Part shown: piece by piece, positions 1 to 11,800 of the stretch | How the letters are laid out: every line of letters begins with the position of its first letter | Position numbering within the stretch: the stretch's first letter is position 1 | Assembly (NCBI GenBank): GCA_963920765.1 | Contig: OY987245.1 | Location: 24,444,727 to 24,508,726, forward strand | Reading direction: 5' to 3' | Length of the DNA stretch: 64,000 nt | Origin: Ulota crispa | Taxonomy: Eukaryota; Streptophyta; Bryopsida; Orthotrichales; Orthotrichaceae | The notes under the pieces: model-generated | What the model was told of the DNA's origin: nothing | Database searches by the model: none | What the model saw: only the letters and a program-made list of their open reading frames with translations | Translations under genes and position numbers: made by a program

Positions 1-368
1 GCCTCTCCAGCCTCCAGCATTTGTAAGCATTACTCAGAACTTCGCATTTCGCATTTTCAAAGCACGCAATTGCCCTATCCAGGCGACCTCAACACAAGTT
101 TTTCTCTAGACCTAGTAAATCCCTGCATACACCAGCAGAATTGCTCGGATGTTTTTGAAGTGGAGTCTTGCAGATGAGCTTGTTGCATAACACGGGCTAT
201 GGAGTGAAAGAATGAGATAGAACGATGTGAACCTTGTCGTTTTCGCTGAACTCTCCAGCCTATAGAGGTTTAGGACGAATCGTTGATTTCGGCAGATCGC
301 ATTTGGGGGATTGAAAAGGTTTGATTCTTCTTTCAGTTTGAGATGGCACTAATATCAGCTGTGATGTG
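1..368. other. Sequence upstream of the receptor-kinase ORF; may hold promoter or intron
   Basis: No coding exon is convincing here. The reading frame of the downstream kinase becomes clearly LRR-like just after a CAG at about 381-383, so part of this stretch could be an intron, with earlier LRR exons lying before the window. It could equally be a 5' UTR and promoter. Confidence 0.3.
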
Positions 369-1865
369 ATGCGAATCAGCAGGGATCTGCGCGGTAATCT
401 GTTGAGAGGGAGGGTGACGCCGGAGCTCCTGAACAGCTTCCCAGGGCTGTCGTTCCTGGACTTATCACTGAACTACTTCACCGGGACGATTCCGAACTCG
501 TCCTTTGAGTACGACACATGGACGAAGAATTGCTTCTCCTCGTCGAGCTCCTGCCATCTCGCGCCACAGATGCGATCGATCGCAGAGTGCAAACAGCAAA
601 CCGCGTTCCAGCTTCAACCCTGCGTTTCCTGGACACGAAGCCACCTGCACCTGCTCATCGTCGTGCTCTTAGTCTGCCCGATCGTGGTGATAGCATTCGT
701 CTCGGCCATCGCCATCTACTACTGGCGCAGCCGATCGCTGCAAGCGGCCCACTTCTGGCACCTCAGATCGTCGATGCGAGCCATAGACGTGGAGGATCAG
801 CAACCTACTAACATATGCAGGCAATTCTCTTACCCGGAATTGGACGCGGCGACGACGGGGTTCCACCCGAACGCGCACTTGGGCCGTGGCGCCACGGGGG
901 TCGTGTACCAGGGCAAGCTGGACGACGGGAGCAAAGTGGCAGTCAAGCTGCTGAACACGCGCAACTCCGGGATGCTCATCAACGAGGAGTTTTGGAACGA
1001 GGTCAAGACGCGCGCCGCCCTCCAGCACCCGAACGTGGTGACGCTCCGCGGGTTTTGCAAAGGAAATGGCGAGAGTGACCCCATGCTGGTGTGCGAGTTC
1101 ATGCCCAACGGCTCCGTGCTCGACGCGCTTCTCCGTGACGACGCGCCCTTGCGGTGGCCGCGGCGGTACAGCATCGCCCATGGCGCCGCCATGGGGCTGG
1201 AGTATCTCCACGAGCACTGCACACCAGCGATCATCCACGGCAACCTCAAGCCCAGCAACATTCTTCTGGACAGGTACCGATCCCCGCCAATGCTACCGAG
1301 TTTGCCACTGCCAGTATTGCTCTTGTATTGAAGCTAGAGCTTTTGTTGCAGAGATTTCACAGCACGCGTCGGCCACTTTGGCTCCGTACGAGTAGCGAAC
1401 GTGTCCCTGCGAGCGGTGGTGTCAACACTAGGGTTTGTCGATCCGGAGTACGGCGTCACGGGCAAACTCACCGAGAAGAGCGACGTGTTCAGCTACGGCA
1501 TGCTGCTGCTGATTCTCGTGAGCGGCAGAAGGATGCTGGAATCTCCACCATCAGGAAAACCCCAGCTGCTCCACTGGATGCAGCTCCTCGCAACAGCGGA
1601 GCTCTCGGAGCTCGTGGACCCCCGCCTGAATGGCAACTTCGACAAGCACGAAGTCAGCCTGTGCGCACAGATCGTGCTCCTGTGTACTCGCATCCAGCCT
1701 GAGCTCCGGCCCTCCATGAGCGAGGTTCGACGCATTCTGGAAGGCACCATGCGCGTGCCCATCTCCGGAAGCTTGGTGAACACTCCCATCACGTCCTCGC
1801 ACACCAGCTTCGTCTCTCTGAGTCACTTCTCGGGTAGCTTCTATGGCACCAGCGGAAGTCTTTGA
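369..1865 (+). CDS. LRR receptor-like kinase, probable pseudokinase (2 exons, perhaps 5'-incomplete)
   Basis: Exons 369-1273 and 1352-1865; the 78-nt GT-AG intron is phase 2 and the join restores LLDRDFTARV. The product is 472 aa from the ATG at 369. In order: one short LRR stretch (about 6-43, with LDLSLNYFTGTIP), a Ser/Cys-rich juxtamembrane part, one hydrophobic membrane segment (about 93-118), then a cytoplasmic kinase-like domain. The glycine loop GRGATGVV (172-179) and VAVK lysine (193) are intact. The catalytic loop reads HGNLKPSN, so the HRD aspartate is Asn, and DFG is HFG (310-312). By family knowledge such domains are usually inactive or scaffolding pseudokinases. One LRR and no signal peptide are unusual for this family. 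The LRR phase suits a splice acceptor near 383, so upstream exons may be missing and the 369 start is doubtful. Ligand unknown. Confidence 0.8.
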
Positions 1866-2688
1866 ACACGGGCATCCATAGTAATTTTACTTCACCATAC
1901 AACTGGAGTGAGTTAGGAAGCTTATTGTGTAAGTTCGACAAATTTCATCAAAAGTGGTGGGACATCGTTGAGCAGAGAGATTAGCATTTCCACATTCAAG
2001 ACACCAAGTAGGACTGACGCCGTTCAAATCATTCCCTAGTAACGCCACTTATTCCCATTTGGCAAGGGAGTGGATATTGTATTCGCATTTCAAACACCTG
2101 TAGAACAAGATTCGTAAACGTTTCTTCAGTGCAATACACCTACACCTGCAGTCAATTTGAGCCAGTAAAAAAAATCTGGTCTATTGAGTCTTCAGCCAGC
2201 TGTTTATTCTCTGCAAAGTACTCACTGCAACTGTGTAACCGTTTTCACGAAGAAGCAGTTCAATGCTTCACCGCCGAGCTTGCATACTTCAGCCCAGCGG
2301 CTTTGACCTGCACAACCACGAAATGCGTTAACTTCAGAGTTCAGACTAATGAAACAATCCAGAAAACTTCTTTAAAATTTTAGATGATTCTGAAAAAAGT
2401 ACTAAAGCTAAGACCGGAAGGAATGTTCACCAATAGTACATTGAAATGAGAGCATGAATTAGTAAAATTATCGATTGATTTTGACTTGTTATAACTTTTA
2501 CATACAACATTCAAATACTCATTACTTCACCGAAGTTTATTTCTTTACATAGCCCCCATTCACACGAGATCATGGCTTTTGTATAATAATTTGCTCAGTC
2601 ATTGATCAATCTACCGTGTTGTACTGAGTTTTTCCTCCTTCAAACAATCAAAGTAGCAAGTGCAGTACGATATTACAAAAATTGTAAC
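1866..2688. other. Intergenic space between two convergent genes
   Basis: This holds the 3' flanks of the receptor kinase (+) and the SMP-30-like gene (-). Short ORFs such as the one at 2129-2383 have no recognisable domain. No repeat or RNA gene was seen. Confidence 0.5.
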
Positions 2689-4544
2689 TCATTGCAGAAG
2701 AGTGGGTATTTGATGAGCTACCTCCAGCTTGACGTAAGAGATGGTTGTGTCATTCAGTATATACAAGGTATCAAGATCTTTTCCTGCAAATCCCATGTTG
2801 CCTGAGCCAGGTTGCCGGATGAGGCCCAACGGCTTTCCCGAGTGGGCGAACACTGGATCACACACAAACAGCAATCGACACTCGTAAGAATAACGACAAG
2901 CGATCATGTCGTTCGAATTCGAGCAAGCAGGAAGAAGCTGAAATTGCAACCAACCTACCTTGGATACCGTCCACAGTGGCAGTGTAAACTCGTTCCTTGG
3001 TGTCGACCTTGATTCCATCCGGAACTCCAAGCCCCGGGGCGCTGCCGTCGTACACGCCAACCACCGCGAACAACCGTCGGTTGAACAGGAATCCATCGGC
3101 GCCAACATCGAACACGGTGATTGAGTGTGGCCTTGTTACGTCGAATTGTCCCATAACCCTGCAAATAACGAGTTCAGTAATGAATTAGAGTTACGAGCTA
3201 CGAGATCGTCACAGTCTTGTGACGCAAGCACTCAAAACAGCGAAGATTAGGGTTTACGAGATCTGTACCCGGTAGCGAAGCCAGTGTCGGTTACGTAGAG
3301 GCGCTTCTCATCGTGTGAAAAGGCCAACCCGTTGGGCTGCGTGAAGCCGTCGGCAACGGCGTCGACCACACCCGAGGCGCTAATCCGGTAAACCTGGTTG
3401 TTCACCTTGGGCGCGGTTCGGAAGCCCTGCACACTGCCATAGCTCGGATCGGTGATCCATATGGAGCCGTCGCGCTTCACGACGACGTCGTTCGGGCTGT
3501 TAAATGGAACTCCGAACCAGTTGTCTGCAACAACAGTTCGTTTCAGAGTCTTGAGGTTGATCCGCTGGATGAAACCGCCTTCGGTTTCGTTCCCTTGCTG
3601 AGCGACGAGCAGATTGCCTTGGTTGTCGAGCACCATTCCATTCGGCACATCGTACGTCGGGGAGCTCAGAGTCGTCACGGCTCCCGTCTTCAAGTTCACC
3701 TTCTTCAGCTGGCGCCAGCGATCATCACAGGAATTCAGTAACGTACATCCCGAGGCACACACACAACTCCATATATACTGCCATCTAGCCTAGCGTCTCC
3801 GAGCTGTGTGAAATCCAAGACAAACTTACATCTGCCCTTGCGTCGCCATCAGGACCCGTCAATCTCACCGACGAGAAGTACAACTCATTCTTGTCCGGGT
3901 ACCAGACACCGCCTTCATGAGCATTCGTCTTCACGAACTCAACAAGCTTCGGCGACGACCCCAGGATTTCCAAAAACGCAGGATCACGCACCTGCAAATG
4001 CAATGCCACAAGAAGAGTCCTGATCGAACTTGCTGTTCTCACCAAAATGGCCACTGGAATTCCAATCGACGTTCTTTTAAATTTGAATTCAAATCTTGAA
4101 CTAGAGAAAAAAAAGAGCGCCAGATTACCTCGAATCTACATTGTGTGATATCTTCCGTGGCGCCAGTGGGAATACTCCTGATGAGACTGCCTTGGCGCCA
4201 GTAGCACACACCGGACGGCAATTCCACCGCTCCAACATCTGCACCGTGCACTCAATCATTTCCGAGACTAGCTAGCTAGCTATGGCGAGTCCTTGGAAAT
4301 AACGACCATACTAAATGATATTAGTTCGAGATTGAGACAGCATCCTACACACATTCACTGCGAAAACAGCCTAGCAGGCAACTAGATTCAAATCAAGGCG
4401 GATAAAACGAGAATTCACGAAAAAACCAGTAGTCTAGATTCGGTCAACCGAGTTGGAATGGAGTTCGGCCAAGTACGTACAAGTGGACGCAGCAAACGCT
4501 GAGTATATCACCACCAATCGCAGCACCATCCCAACGATCTCCAT
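2689..4544 (-). CDS. Secreted SMP-30/gluconolactonase-like beta-propeller protein (6 exons)
   Basis: Minus-strand exons in transcript order: 4544-4481, 4238-4129, 3991-3830, 3708-3269, 3158-2959, 2852-2689. All introns are GT-AG and all phases close, giving 379 aa. Residues 1-20 form a hydrophobic signal-peptide-like segment, suggesting the secretory pathway. The rest matches the SMP-30/gluconolactonase (SGL) six-bladed propeller: HEGGVWY with Glu84, SPNDVV with Asn185, QPNGLAFS with Asn238, LYVTD, and VPDGIKVD with Asp306. In the family the Glu, Asn and Asp ligands bind a divalent metal and the enzymes open lactones or hydrolyse esters; the substrate here cannot be told. The C-terminus runs through a DGIQVFAHSGKPLG blade to ISYVKLEV. 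The first junction (donor GTACGTAC) is the least certain. The gene resembles the fungal/bacterial style of this family more than strictosidine synthase-like plant proteins. Confidence 0.83.
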
Positions 4545-6826
4545 GGAGTTCAAGCGTCGTTGGCCTGGAATCTCGAGCACCAGCAAACAGCAAACCCCTG
4601 CAGTGATTAGCTTCCCGCAGCTCCGTCCGAAGCATTCAACATGTTTTTAGTACTTCTACCTTGATTCCCCACAATTGGGCTTGTTGCTGTCGCTCTACGA
4701 ATTGTTAGAGGACTTGTGAAAGTTTCTCAGGCTAGGCGTTTCAGGGACCTTTTCGTCACGCCCTCCTCGTTGACAAAGTGGTTGTCAGTTTCGTAGTGAA
4801 CCAGCCAGCGGATTCCACTTGCCGTTGTGGATTAACTCAAGGTATGTTTTCACTCGTACTTTGATTTTAACAAAGACCGGTCCTGGAAGGAGTCTGGAAC
4901 GTGTACGTTCAGACTGCGTCCTGGTTTTAGATGCCAATCCTACCTGGCATCCTCGTTGGCGGTGCAATAAGAGCGACTGTTAGACGAACCAGAGGATAAG
5001 TCTCCTTAACGGGGATTATTTGCAAAGTTTCTGCAAAGGTTTTGCAGGAACACATCTTCACTGATATGTACATTCGAGAGATGAGCGGGGTGATAAAGGG
5101 GGTTTTTAGTAATGTTGCCCACTGAGGTCGATTATGAAAAACTAAAACCGCATGTCTGAACGCAGCATCCCTCAGGGTCGGTTCAAAGTTCTATGCCTCC
5201 CTTTTTTTGTACCCACAGCTGTTGTCCCGGGTTTGTTAGCAACAGTGATCGATTTTATTTTTTATTATGGGTTTTTGCTAGTGCCAAGTGAGAATAGACC
5301 TTTAGTGACCGGATGGCGACCTGGCTGTGATGCAGCCGAGCCGGATTGACGTAAACTGTATTTTTGGAGTATTGGGGGACAACAAACGTTTCATTTAATT
5401 CTTACCCTGAAGCTAAATAATCTTTTCACCATTCAAGGGCAGCAATTTGGATTTGGAAACAACAGTTTGTGAAGATTTAAGGAAATTGGTTCAATACAGA
5501 CCAAAAAGATTAGTGTAATAACCTGAACGATTATATTTATCTTTGTCTTGGTGTGGCTTGGCCTTGATGCGAATGGATTTTTCCAACCAAAAATATTGTT
5601 GTATCAAGTTGGATTGGTCAGAATTCAACAAATCTCTTGTCCTTGTGTCATTGAGTTAGGTTTGAGGGGTTGTTCGCATTATGTTTCTTATCCCATTGGA
5701 ATCTCAAAATTTTATTGGTCAAGGGCAAAACGAGTACCAAAGCAAATCATGAATGTTTTATGTAAAAATATTGGTGGGACTTGGGCTGAAAGTTGGATTT
5801 AGTAAAATGGTCAACCTAAATTTTGAGTTAAATCTCACCTCCTTTGGCGCCAAAATTTTCAAAAAGTCATGTATGTAAGCAACTAGGGGCATCTTCACTA
5901 GTGACTCCAATACGCTCAAAGTGGATGAAAAGTGTTGCGGCCCCTCTCAAAATCCTCTCAAGATACTTTGTCCTACTGTGTTTAGCAAGGGCCCTTCAAG
6001 ATACTATTCATCTTAAGTTTAGTGAACTTTATCCTCTACTTTCCTTAGTAAGTGGTCACTTGATTATTTATGAGACCCGTTGGAGTGCAAGTTAGGCCAC
6101 CTTTTTGAAAAGCATGGGTGGAGAACAAGGGGCTTGAGGGCTAACCAAAATAGATGAAAACTTTAAAAGAGCCCGAACTGGTGGAGATGTTGTAAGATAT
6201 GGGAATGTCGGAGTGTAAAGTGCCAAGTCCCAACTTTTGATTTTGAGATTTCAGTAGGATGTTGGACATAGTGTGCAAGGAAAAATTTCTTGGCAAAATT
6301 TTGCCTAAATCTTACCTGGAAAACCAACTGGCAATCATAACACTATAAAAAATGAGTGATAAATAGGATGAAGTCGCCAAACGCCTCCCTCAATCAAGTC
6401 CAAGTTTGCCAGGTTTTGGATGAAAGCTACTAATATTAAAAACATATATGAATGAATGTGCACTCTCCACGAATTCTATCCAATTCTGTCCAAATTTTCC
6501 TTACCTGCTACCATTGTGGGGTGCGTATCGCTCTACCAGCGAAGATACTAAAATTAAACCCTGAAATTAGTGTGAACTGCCCCTCAGAGTGAATGGGGAG
6601 AAGCAGTGCGCATGCATATTGTCGTTCGCCGAAGATTCGAGGATCAAGATTGTCAAACCCATGCTTCCAGCCAATCTGTCGTTGCTTGGCAAGTGTTGTG
6701 CTTGCGTCGAGGCCGTGAAGAAGCCAATCGCTGTCTGTCTGCAATTCTGCATTCTTCCGCTTTTTGTTAGGCCTCATTAATGATGGACTCTCGCAGCGAC
6801 CCTTTAGCAATTTCGGCCTCTGTGTA
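4545..6826. other. Intergenic region upstream of the SMP-30-like gene
   Basis: The first few hundred bases should hold this gene's promoter. Beyond that I see only short unsupported ORFs (for example 5152-5349, 5844-6095, 6508-6954) with no domain, and no clear repeat. Confidence 0.4.
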
Positions 6827-7241
6827 AGGTAACAGCACCCATACATGAGCAGTCCCCAAAGTGGAGCCCTATTTTTGAGGTGTTCACCGTTCATTGTGGA
6901 CCCAAAGTGAAGCAATGAATGTCCCTTGCACAAGAAAATTTTGCCACATGTCAATTGCTAAGTTGATGTGAGATGGCTGGGGTTGGGACCGTCAAGTACA
7001 TATATAGGAACACATCAAAGCAACTTCAAGGGTAGTTTAGAGCTGCTAATAGGGACCTATGAGCTGTAACTTTGCCCTTTTAATATAAAATAATTTACAA
7101 TACTTTTTTTCACAAAAATTACGTTCCATGATAGCTTGTTGAAAGGCTAACCCTACAAAAAAAAATCCTGAATTTTCAAGACTCTGAAGTACCCTAAACC
7201 CTTAAACGCCCTTAAACACTCAGGTATGGGTGCGATTATCT
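6827..7241 (-). mobile_element. MITE, TA-flanked AGGTAAC-TIR family (copy 1, inverted)
   Basis: The ends are near-perfect inverted repeats (AGGTAACAGCACCCATACATGAGC at left; the right end is its diverged complement), flanked by TA at 6825-6826 and 7242-7243. Its 415-bp body matches the element at 56843-57250 in reverse orientation, including the run AAGGGTTTAGGGTACTTCAG in complement. It has no ORF, so it is a non-autonomous DNA element; TA duplication suggests Tc1/mariner-like mobilisation. Confidence 0.8.
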
Positions 7242-7632
7242 TACTCATTTTAGTTTTGAAATGAGCACCTTGGATATAGGGATCAAAATTGCAAAGGGGT
7301 CGGGAATGATTATGTCTACTTTAGAGCAACACACACTCCACCACGGGAGCATGTAAAGAAAAATTGGATAGAATTGCTGTGAATTTTCTAGTGTTGTGGT
7401 CGCCAGATGGGTTTTGAGGTAAGATTTATGTTTATGTGAAATTTTAGCCAAGAAAAATTTCGCTGGAATCCCGTTCCGCTTCCCCACCTCCCCCGCCAGA
7501 TGGGCTTCCAACTTTCCCAGGGTCCTTCCTTCCTCGTCTGTTTCTTAACTTTCTTACCTTTCTTTGCTTACTGCATGAAAATTTCAGGGGCGGTTATTGC
7601 ACTGGCCCACGTCCCAAGCAACATTTCATGCA

Positions 7633-7634
<2 letters not shown>

Positions 7635-7704
<70 letters not shown>
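7635..7704. repeat. (TA)n microsatellite
   Basis: About 35 uninterrupted TA units. Apparent Ile-Tyr ORFs across it are artefacts. Confidence 0.95.
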
Positions 7705-7709
<5 letters not shown>

Positions 7710-7737
7710 CTGTATGAACATGTGCATGTTCTATATA

Positions 7738-8106
7738 GGGAATTGATATATGTACCATCTCTTTTGACTATTCTACCACACTTATTATATATGGTTGATA
7801 TTTTCAATATTAAAGTAGGTGTCAATCACATGAAAAACATCATCAATTTGAAAATACAACTTGGCATAGAAGTTGCTACTTTAATTTTGTTTTTTAGCTC
7901 CGGATTCTACCCATAGTTTCAATTAAAAATATAAATTCTGCTCCTAAAAAATAAAAATAAAATTGCAACCTCTATGTCAAGTTGTATTTTTCAAGTCAGT
8001 GATGTTTTTTCCCATGGCCCACACCTACTTTAATATTGTAAATATCAACCATATATAGTAGGTGTGGTAGAATAGTTGAAAAGGGGTGATACATGTATCA
8101 GTTCCC
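7738..8106. mobile_element. Foldback (long inverted-repeat) MITE
   Basis: Two arms of about 160 bp are nearly complementary along their length. The left arm starts GGGAATTGATATATGTACC and the right arm ends with the complement of GGGAACTGATACATGTATC. Shared blocks include the ATTCTACCACAC and ATATATGGTTGATATT segments. A short AT-rich spacer lies near 7900-7950 and the flanks are TA-rich. A transcript would form a long hairpin. There is no ORF. Confidence 0.75.
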
Positions 8107-8157
8107 ATATATTATATATACATATATATGTGCACACATACATATGTATATATTTTA

Positions 8158-8653
8158 GGGAAAATTTGATGTATATCCTTGAAGTTTGCAATGTTTGTAT
8201 GAATGCCCCTAGTTTTTGAGAAATTGCACAAATATCCTCAAACCATAATTTTGAAGAGTTTTTGTTGTTGTGCATGCCACTTCTTTTTCCTTTGTGTAAA
8301 CGCTACTTTTTCTCATGTTGTTGCACTATTTGCTTCAACATTGGTCATGACACATCTCACACAAGCACAACAAATTCTTATACTTGCTCTTATAGAAGAC
8401 GCTTTACAAGTTAGCTAGCGTTTTTTTTAATTTTTTATGCAAGAGTTCCATTAGCTTGTTATGAGGGTGGCCATTGTAGCGAGGAGTGCAACAAAATGGG
8501 AAAGAATTAGTATACACCCAAAGGGAGAAGGAAGTGGCATGCACAATGAAATAAGTGCCAAATTTATGGTTTGAGGGTATTTTGTGCAATTTTTTGAAAA
8601 AAAGAGCATTTGTATAGACATTGCATACTTTAGGGATATCCACCTAATTTTCC
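8158..8653. mobile_element. MITE, GGAAAATTTGATG-TIR family (copy 1)
   Basis: Long imperfect terminal inverted repeats: GGGAAAATTTGATGTATATCC at left and its counterpart ending in CCACCTAATTTTCC at right. The complementarity continues inward for about 90 bp through the TTGCACAAATATCCTC block. Related copies lie at 47468-47775 and 50363-50661, with a fragment near 51775-51865. No ORF. Confidence 0.75.
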
Positions 8654-9690
8654 ATATATTTTATTGACTTTATATGCACACACAAGGAAAAGAAATAGAA
8701 TCATTCATGTGTGCATGTTCATCCATTATATTAGCTTGTTTAAGTAACTTTCATCCATATTTGGTGACACCAAGAAAGTGCCCCCTCACTTCTTCAGTAT
8801 GAATGCAGTATAACATGAGGGTCTATACAAGTTTATACTAATGCAGTACTGCATAATGTATTGCATCTACACAAATAAAATATTTGTTTTTGTAGAACTA
8901 TTGAAATATTATATTGATATTTTATTAGTATTATCAAAACTTATATTGTATTATTTATACAAATATATAATTACTATAACACAAAATCAAAAATCCTTCT
9001 TTCAATACTTTTGCAGTACTGTATCAATGCTACTAGAGTTACTTAATAATAAAGTACAATATTTATCCTTTTGCAATATTACATTTTCAAAATATTATAT
9101 ACACACTTATATTGTATTGCAAAAACTCATATTTTAATATTTGAACAATATAATACGTATCATGATACAATACACTATCTATGTTACTTAACCATTAAAT
9201 TTAGCTCACATAGTAATTTTAGGTTCATGAGAGTGGTGATTTCCATATTTTGGGCCCAAATTTTATTAGAAGGTGTGCACAAGGAATATATTTCAAGTGC
9301 ACTAAAATTAAAGACATTTGCAAATACAAGTTCAAAGTTATAACTTAATAATTTATTTTTTTCCGTAAATGGGCAATTTGGGCAGATTATAAAAAATCAA
9401 GACTTTTTTTTTAAATGCATTGAGATTGATATTCTAGATTTCTGTGTATGTGCACTAGTAGAAGTCTCTGTCAAAAACAACAAAAAATCAATAATTTGAT
9501 GTTGTCATGGGCACTTGCACACACTACTTGACTAATTTAAAGGAATTTTGAAAGAAACTGCCTAGGTTTTGCTGTTTCAGACACTATGGATTGAATCAAT
9601 AGAGATTATAGAAGCTTTTTAAATCCTTTTGAGAATTTTAAGAATATTTTTGGAATCTTTTGGAATCTTTGAGAATCTTCTTGAAATTTT
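8654..9690. other. AT-rich intergenic DNA with TACTG/TATTG-rich tract
   Basis: No gene seen. The 8800-9180 part is rich in short repeats of the type GCAATATTA, GCAGTACTG and TATTGCA, some palindromic, perhaps a worn repeat. Confidence 0.35.
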
Positions 9691-9943
9691 AACACAATAT
9701 TCATTAATTTGGGAATTCCAACACATTTTGGGACTTTTAGCTACATTTTCATTTCATGCCACACCCATTTTATTTCTATTTCTTCGTGACTAATTCAGAT
9801 CTAGACATCTGTCATCTATAAAGTATCATTTGTTTTCATTTGTTTTCTCACAAGTGTGCCAAACAAGATTAAGATGAGAGTTTCAGATTAAGGAGACGGA
9901 CAAATTGGGAATTGTTGTTTCCCAAATTAATGAATATTGTGTT
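9691..9943. mobile_element. MITE, AACACAATATTCATTAATTTGGG-TIR family (copy 1)
   Basis: The left end AACACAATATTCATTAATTT followed by GGGAA is matched by the inverted right end, giving about 25-bp TIRs on a ~253-bp element. Related elements with the same terminus occur at 55718-55980 and 61760-62103. A clear target duplication was not seen. Confidence 0.65.
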
Positions 9944-11176
9944 TCTTTAAGAATCTTTAAGAATCACTTTGAAATCTTTTTGAAATTCAATACAATATTT
10001 CAAAAAGTATATAAAAATAGAATCTTTTAGATTCAATCATAATGTTAGAATCCTTTTAGTATCTTTTTAGAATATTTTTGGAATTTATTAAAATACTTAA
10101 AATCTTTTGTACAAAAAAAATTAGACTAATTTTGGGTTGCTTTCTCAATCTTTTTAGAATAACTTTGGACTTCATTGAAATGTTTTGAAGTTTAAAAAAA
10201 TAATAGAATCTTTCATGTTATTTTAGAATCTTCTTAGAATTTCCAATATACATTGAATGTTTTTTTTTTCATTTTTCACAATTTGGTATGATTTGAAATT
10301 AGTAGCCTCTAAAGTTTACTAAAAACATGACCAAAACAATAGAAAACCATCAATTTCTTGTTCACTTGGACATTTTTGGACTCAATTTCACTAATTCAAC
10401 AAATTATTATATAGAAGAAAAAACAGTTTATTGTTTTAGATGTCCCAACTTCTTCTTGAAAAAATACAAAAAATGCCCCTCAATTCTTTCAAAAAATCAA
10501 ATAAGTATTTGATTTTTTGAAATGATTGAGAAGCATTTTTGAGAAGTTTCCTTCCTTTATTGACCAAGTCAACAAAAAATTAATATTTTATGAAATATTT
10601 TTTGAATCTTTAAAAAGGATTCAAAAATCTATGAAATATTTTAGAACGTCTTTTAATCTTTTGAATCTTTTGGATTTTTGATTGTATAATTGCAAAGTTT
10701 TAATTCCATAACTTTTCCTAATTTGATGTTTTTTAAAGCTAGCTAATTATGGAGGGCCTAGACTCTTAGAGGCTATTTAAACCTAACAAAAGTTTCTTTT
10801 TCAAAAAAATAGAACTAAAAAATAATGAAAAATGAAACCAAACTTCACTTGCAAAAATCCTCTTAAGATTTTTGTATTCCATTCAAAAGTTATAAACAAG
10901 ACCCAAAGTGGTGGAAATAAATAAGTTTAAAAAAATTATGAACACCCTCTCTAATTTTTGTTCAAAACTTTTGATTAAAGGATTGAAAGCTGAAAGATTT
11001 GTTGGAGATGAAACTTGACTACAATAGCCAACTTTTTTTAGTTTGAAGTTTTTTGAGGAAAAGTCCTTTAGTGGCCAAAATAGCCTCTGAAAATCTCCTG
11101 ACTTTGCAAACTCATGAAAACATTGGCAAGTAGTATCCAAATAAACTTTTTATTCATAACAATACATGTTGTTTTT
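9944..11176. repeat. Low-complexity tract rich in GAATCTTTT / TTTTAGAATC words
   Basis: Degenerate repeats of GAATCTTTT-like words dominate from about 9600 to 10700, around the element at 9691-9943. The remainder is AT-rich without recognisable genes. The ORF at 10883-11140 has no domain. Confidence 0.45.
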
Positions 11177-11356
11177 GTCGCAGTGTAATGGTAAGAGAGG
11201 TGTACTTTGCTTCATGAGGTGGGGTGTTCGACTCCCACCCGTGCTGCCTGAGGCAGTTGCCAGGCTAGGGATGCCGTGATACTTGGCTAGTTGCCAGCAG
11301 CGTGTGGTCGCTGATGTGGAGCTGGGGCCTTGCTTTCTGTAGCACATGCCTCAAAA
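11177..11356 (+). mobile_element. tRNA-derived SINE with 9-bp target duplication
   Basis: A 180-bp GC-rich island. Its head has a pol III A-box-like segment (GTGTAATGGTAAGAG) and a B-box (GGTGTTCGACTCCC) inside a good T-arm-like stem (GGTGGG...CCCACC). A non-tRNA body follows and it ends in AAAA. GTTGTTTTT occurs directly before (11168-11176) and directly after (11357-11365), as expected of a target-site duplication made by LINE machinery. Confidence 0.75.
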
Positions 11357-11589
11357 GTTGTTTTTAATATTGCCCGATGTTTAATTAATTAATTTTTTAA
11401 TAAAAAACTTGTATGTATTACTACATCTTTGTAATAACAATGTAATGTTAAATAATATTCATTATATTACAAAAATACTAAGTATGTATTGCAATGTAGT
11501 ACCACATTAGTATCAAAAGAGTATTTTTAAAATGCAGTACTACAACAGTATTATTTAGTTACTCTACTATAAAGCCACTTCATCAAACT

Positions 11590-11800
11590 AAGGGTTTTGA
11601 ACATGATGATTATCAATAAGCAGGTAGCAAATTATAGGATCTATTAGGAACAGAAAAATAATGCCATTGCACCCATAACAACTTGCAAGATTTCATGTTC
11701 ACATGTTGTACGTCCTTATTATTACTTATATTCACTTCCACATATATTTCAAGATTTCAGAGGTGACAATAATGAGGACAGTGATGCTTATGGGTATACA
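11590..11800. mobile_element. MITE fragment, AGGTA-TIR family (relative of 54066-54379)
   Basis: Matches the middle and right half of the element at 54066-54379, for example GTTTTGAACATGATGA and AGATTTCATGTTCACATG. It ends near GCTTATGGGTATACATTA. The left terminus is missing, so this is a worn copy. Confidence 0.6.

Noticed and set aside
7500-7916. 138-codon ORF with a long Ile-Tyr run
   Set aside because: It is a translation of the (TA)n microsatellite and foldback; no gene-like sequence on either side. The same applies to ORFs at 16292-16599.
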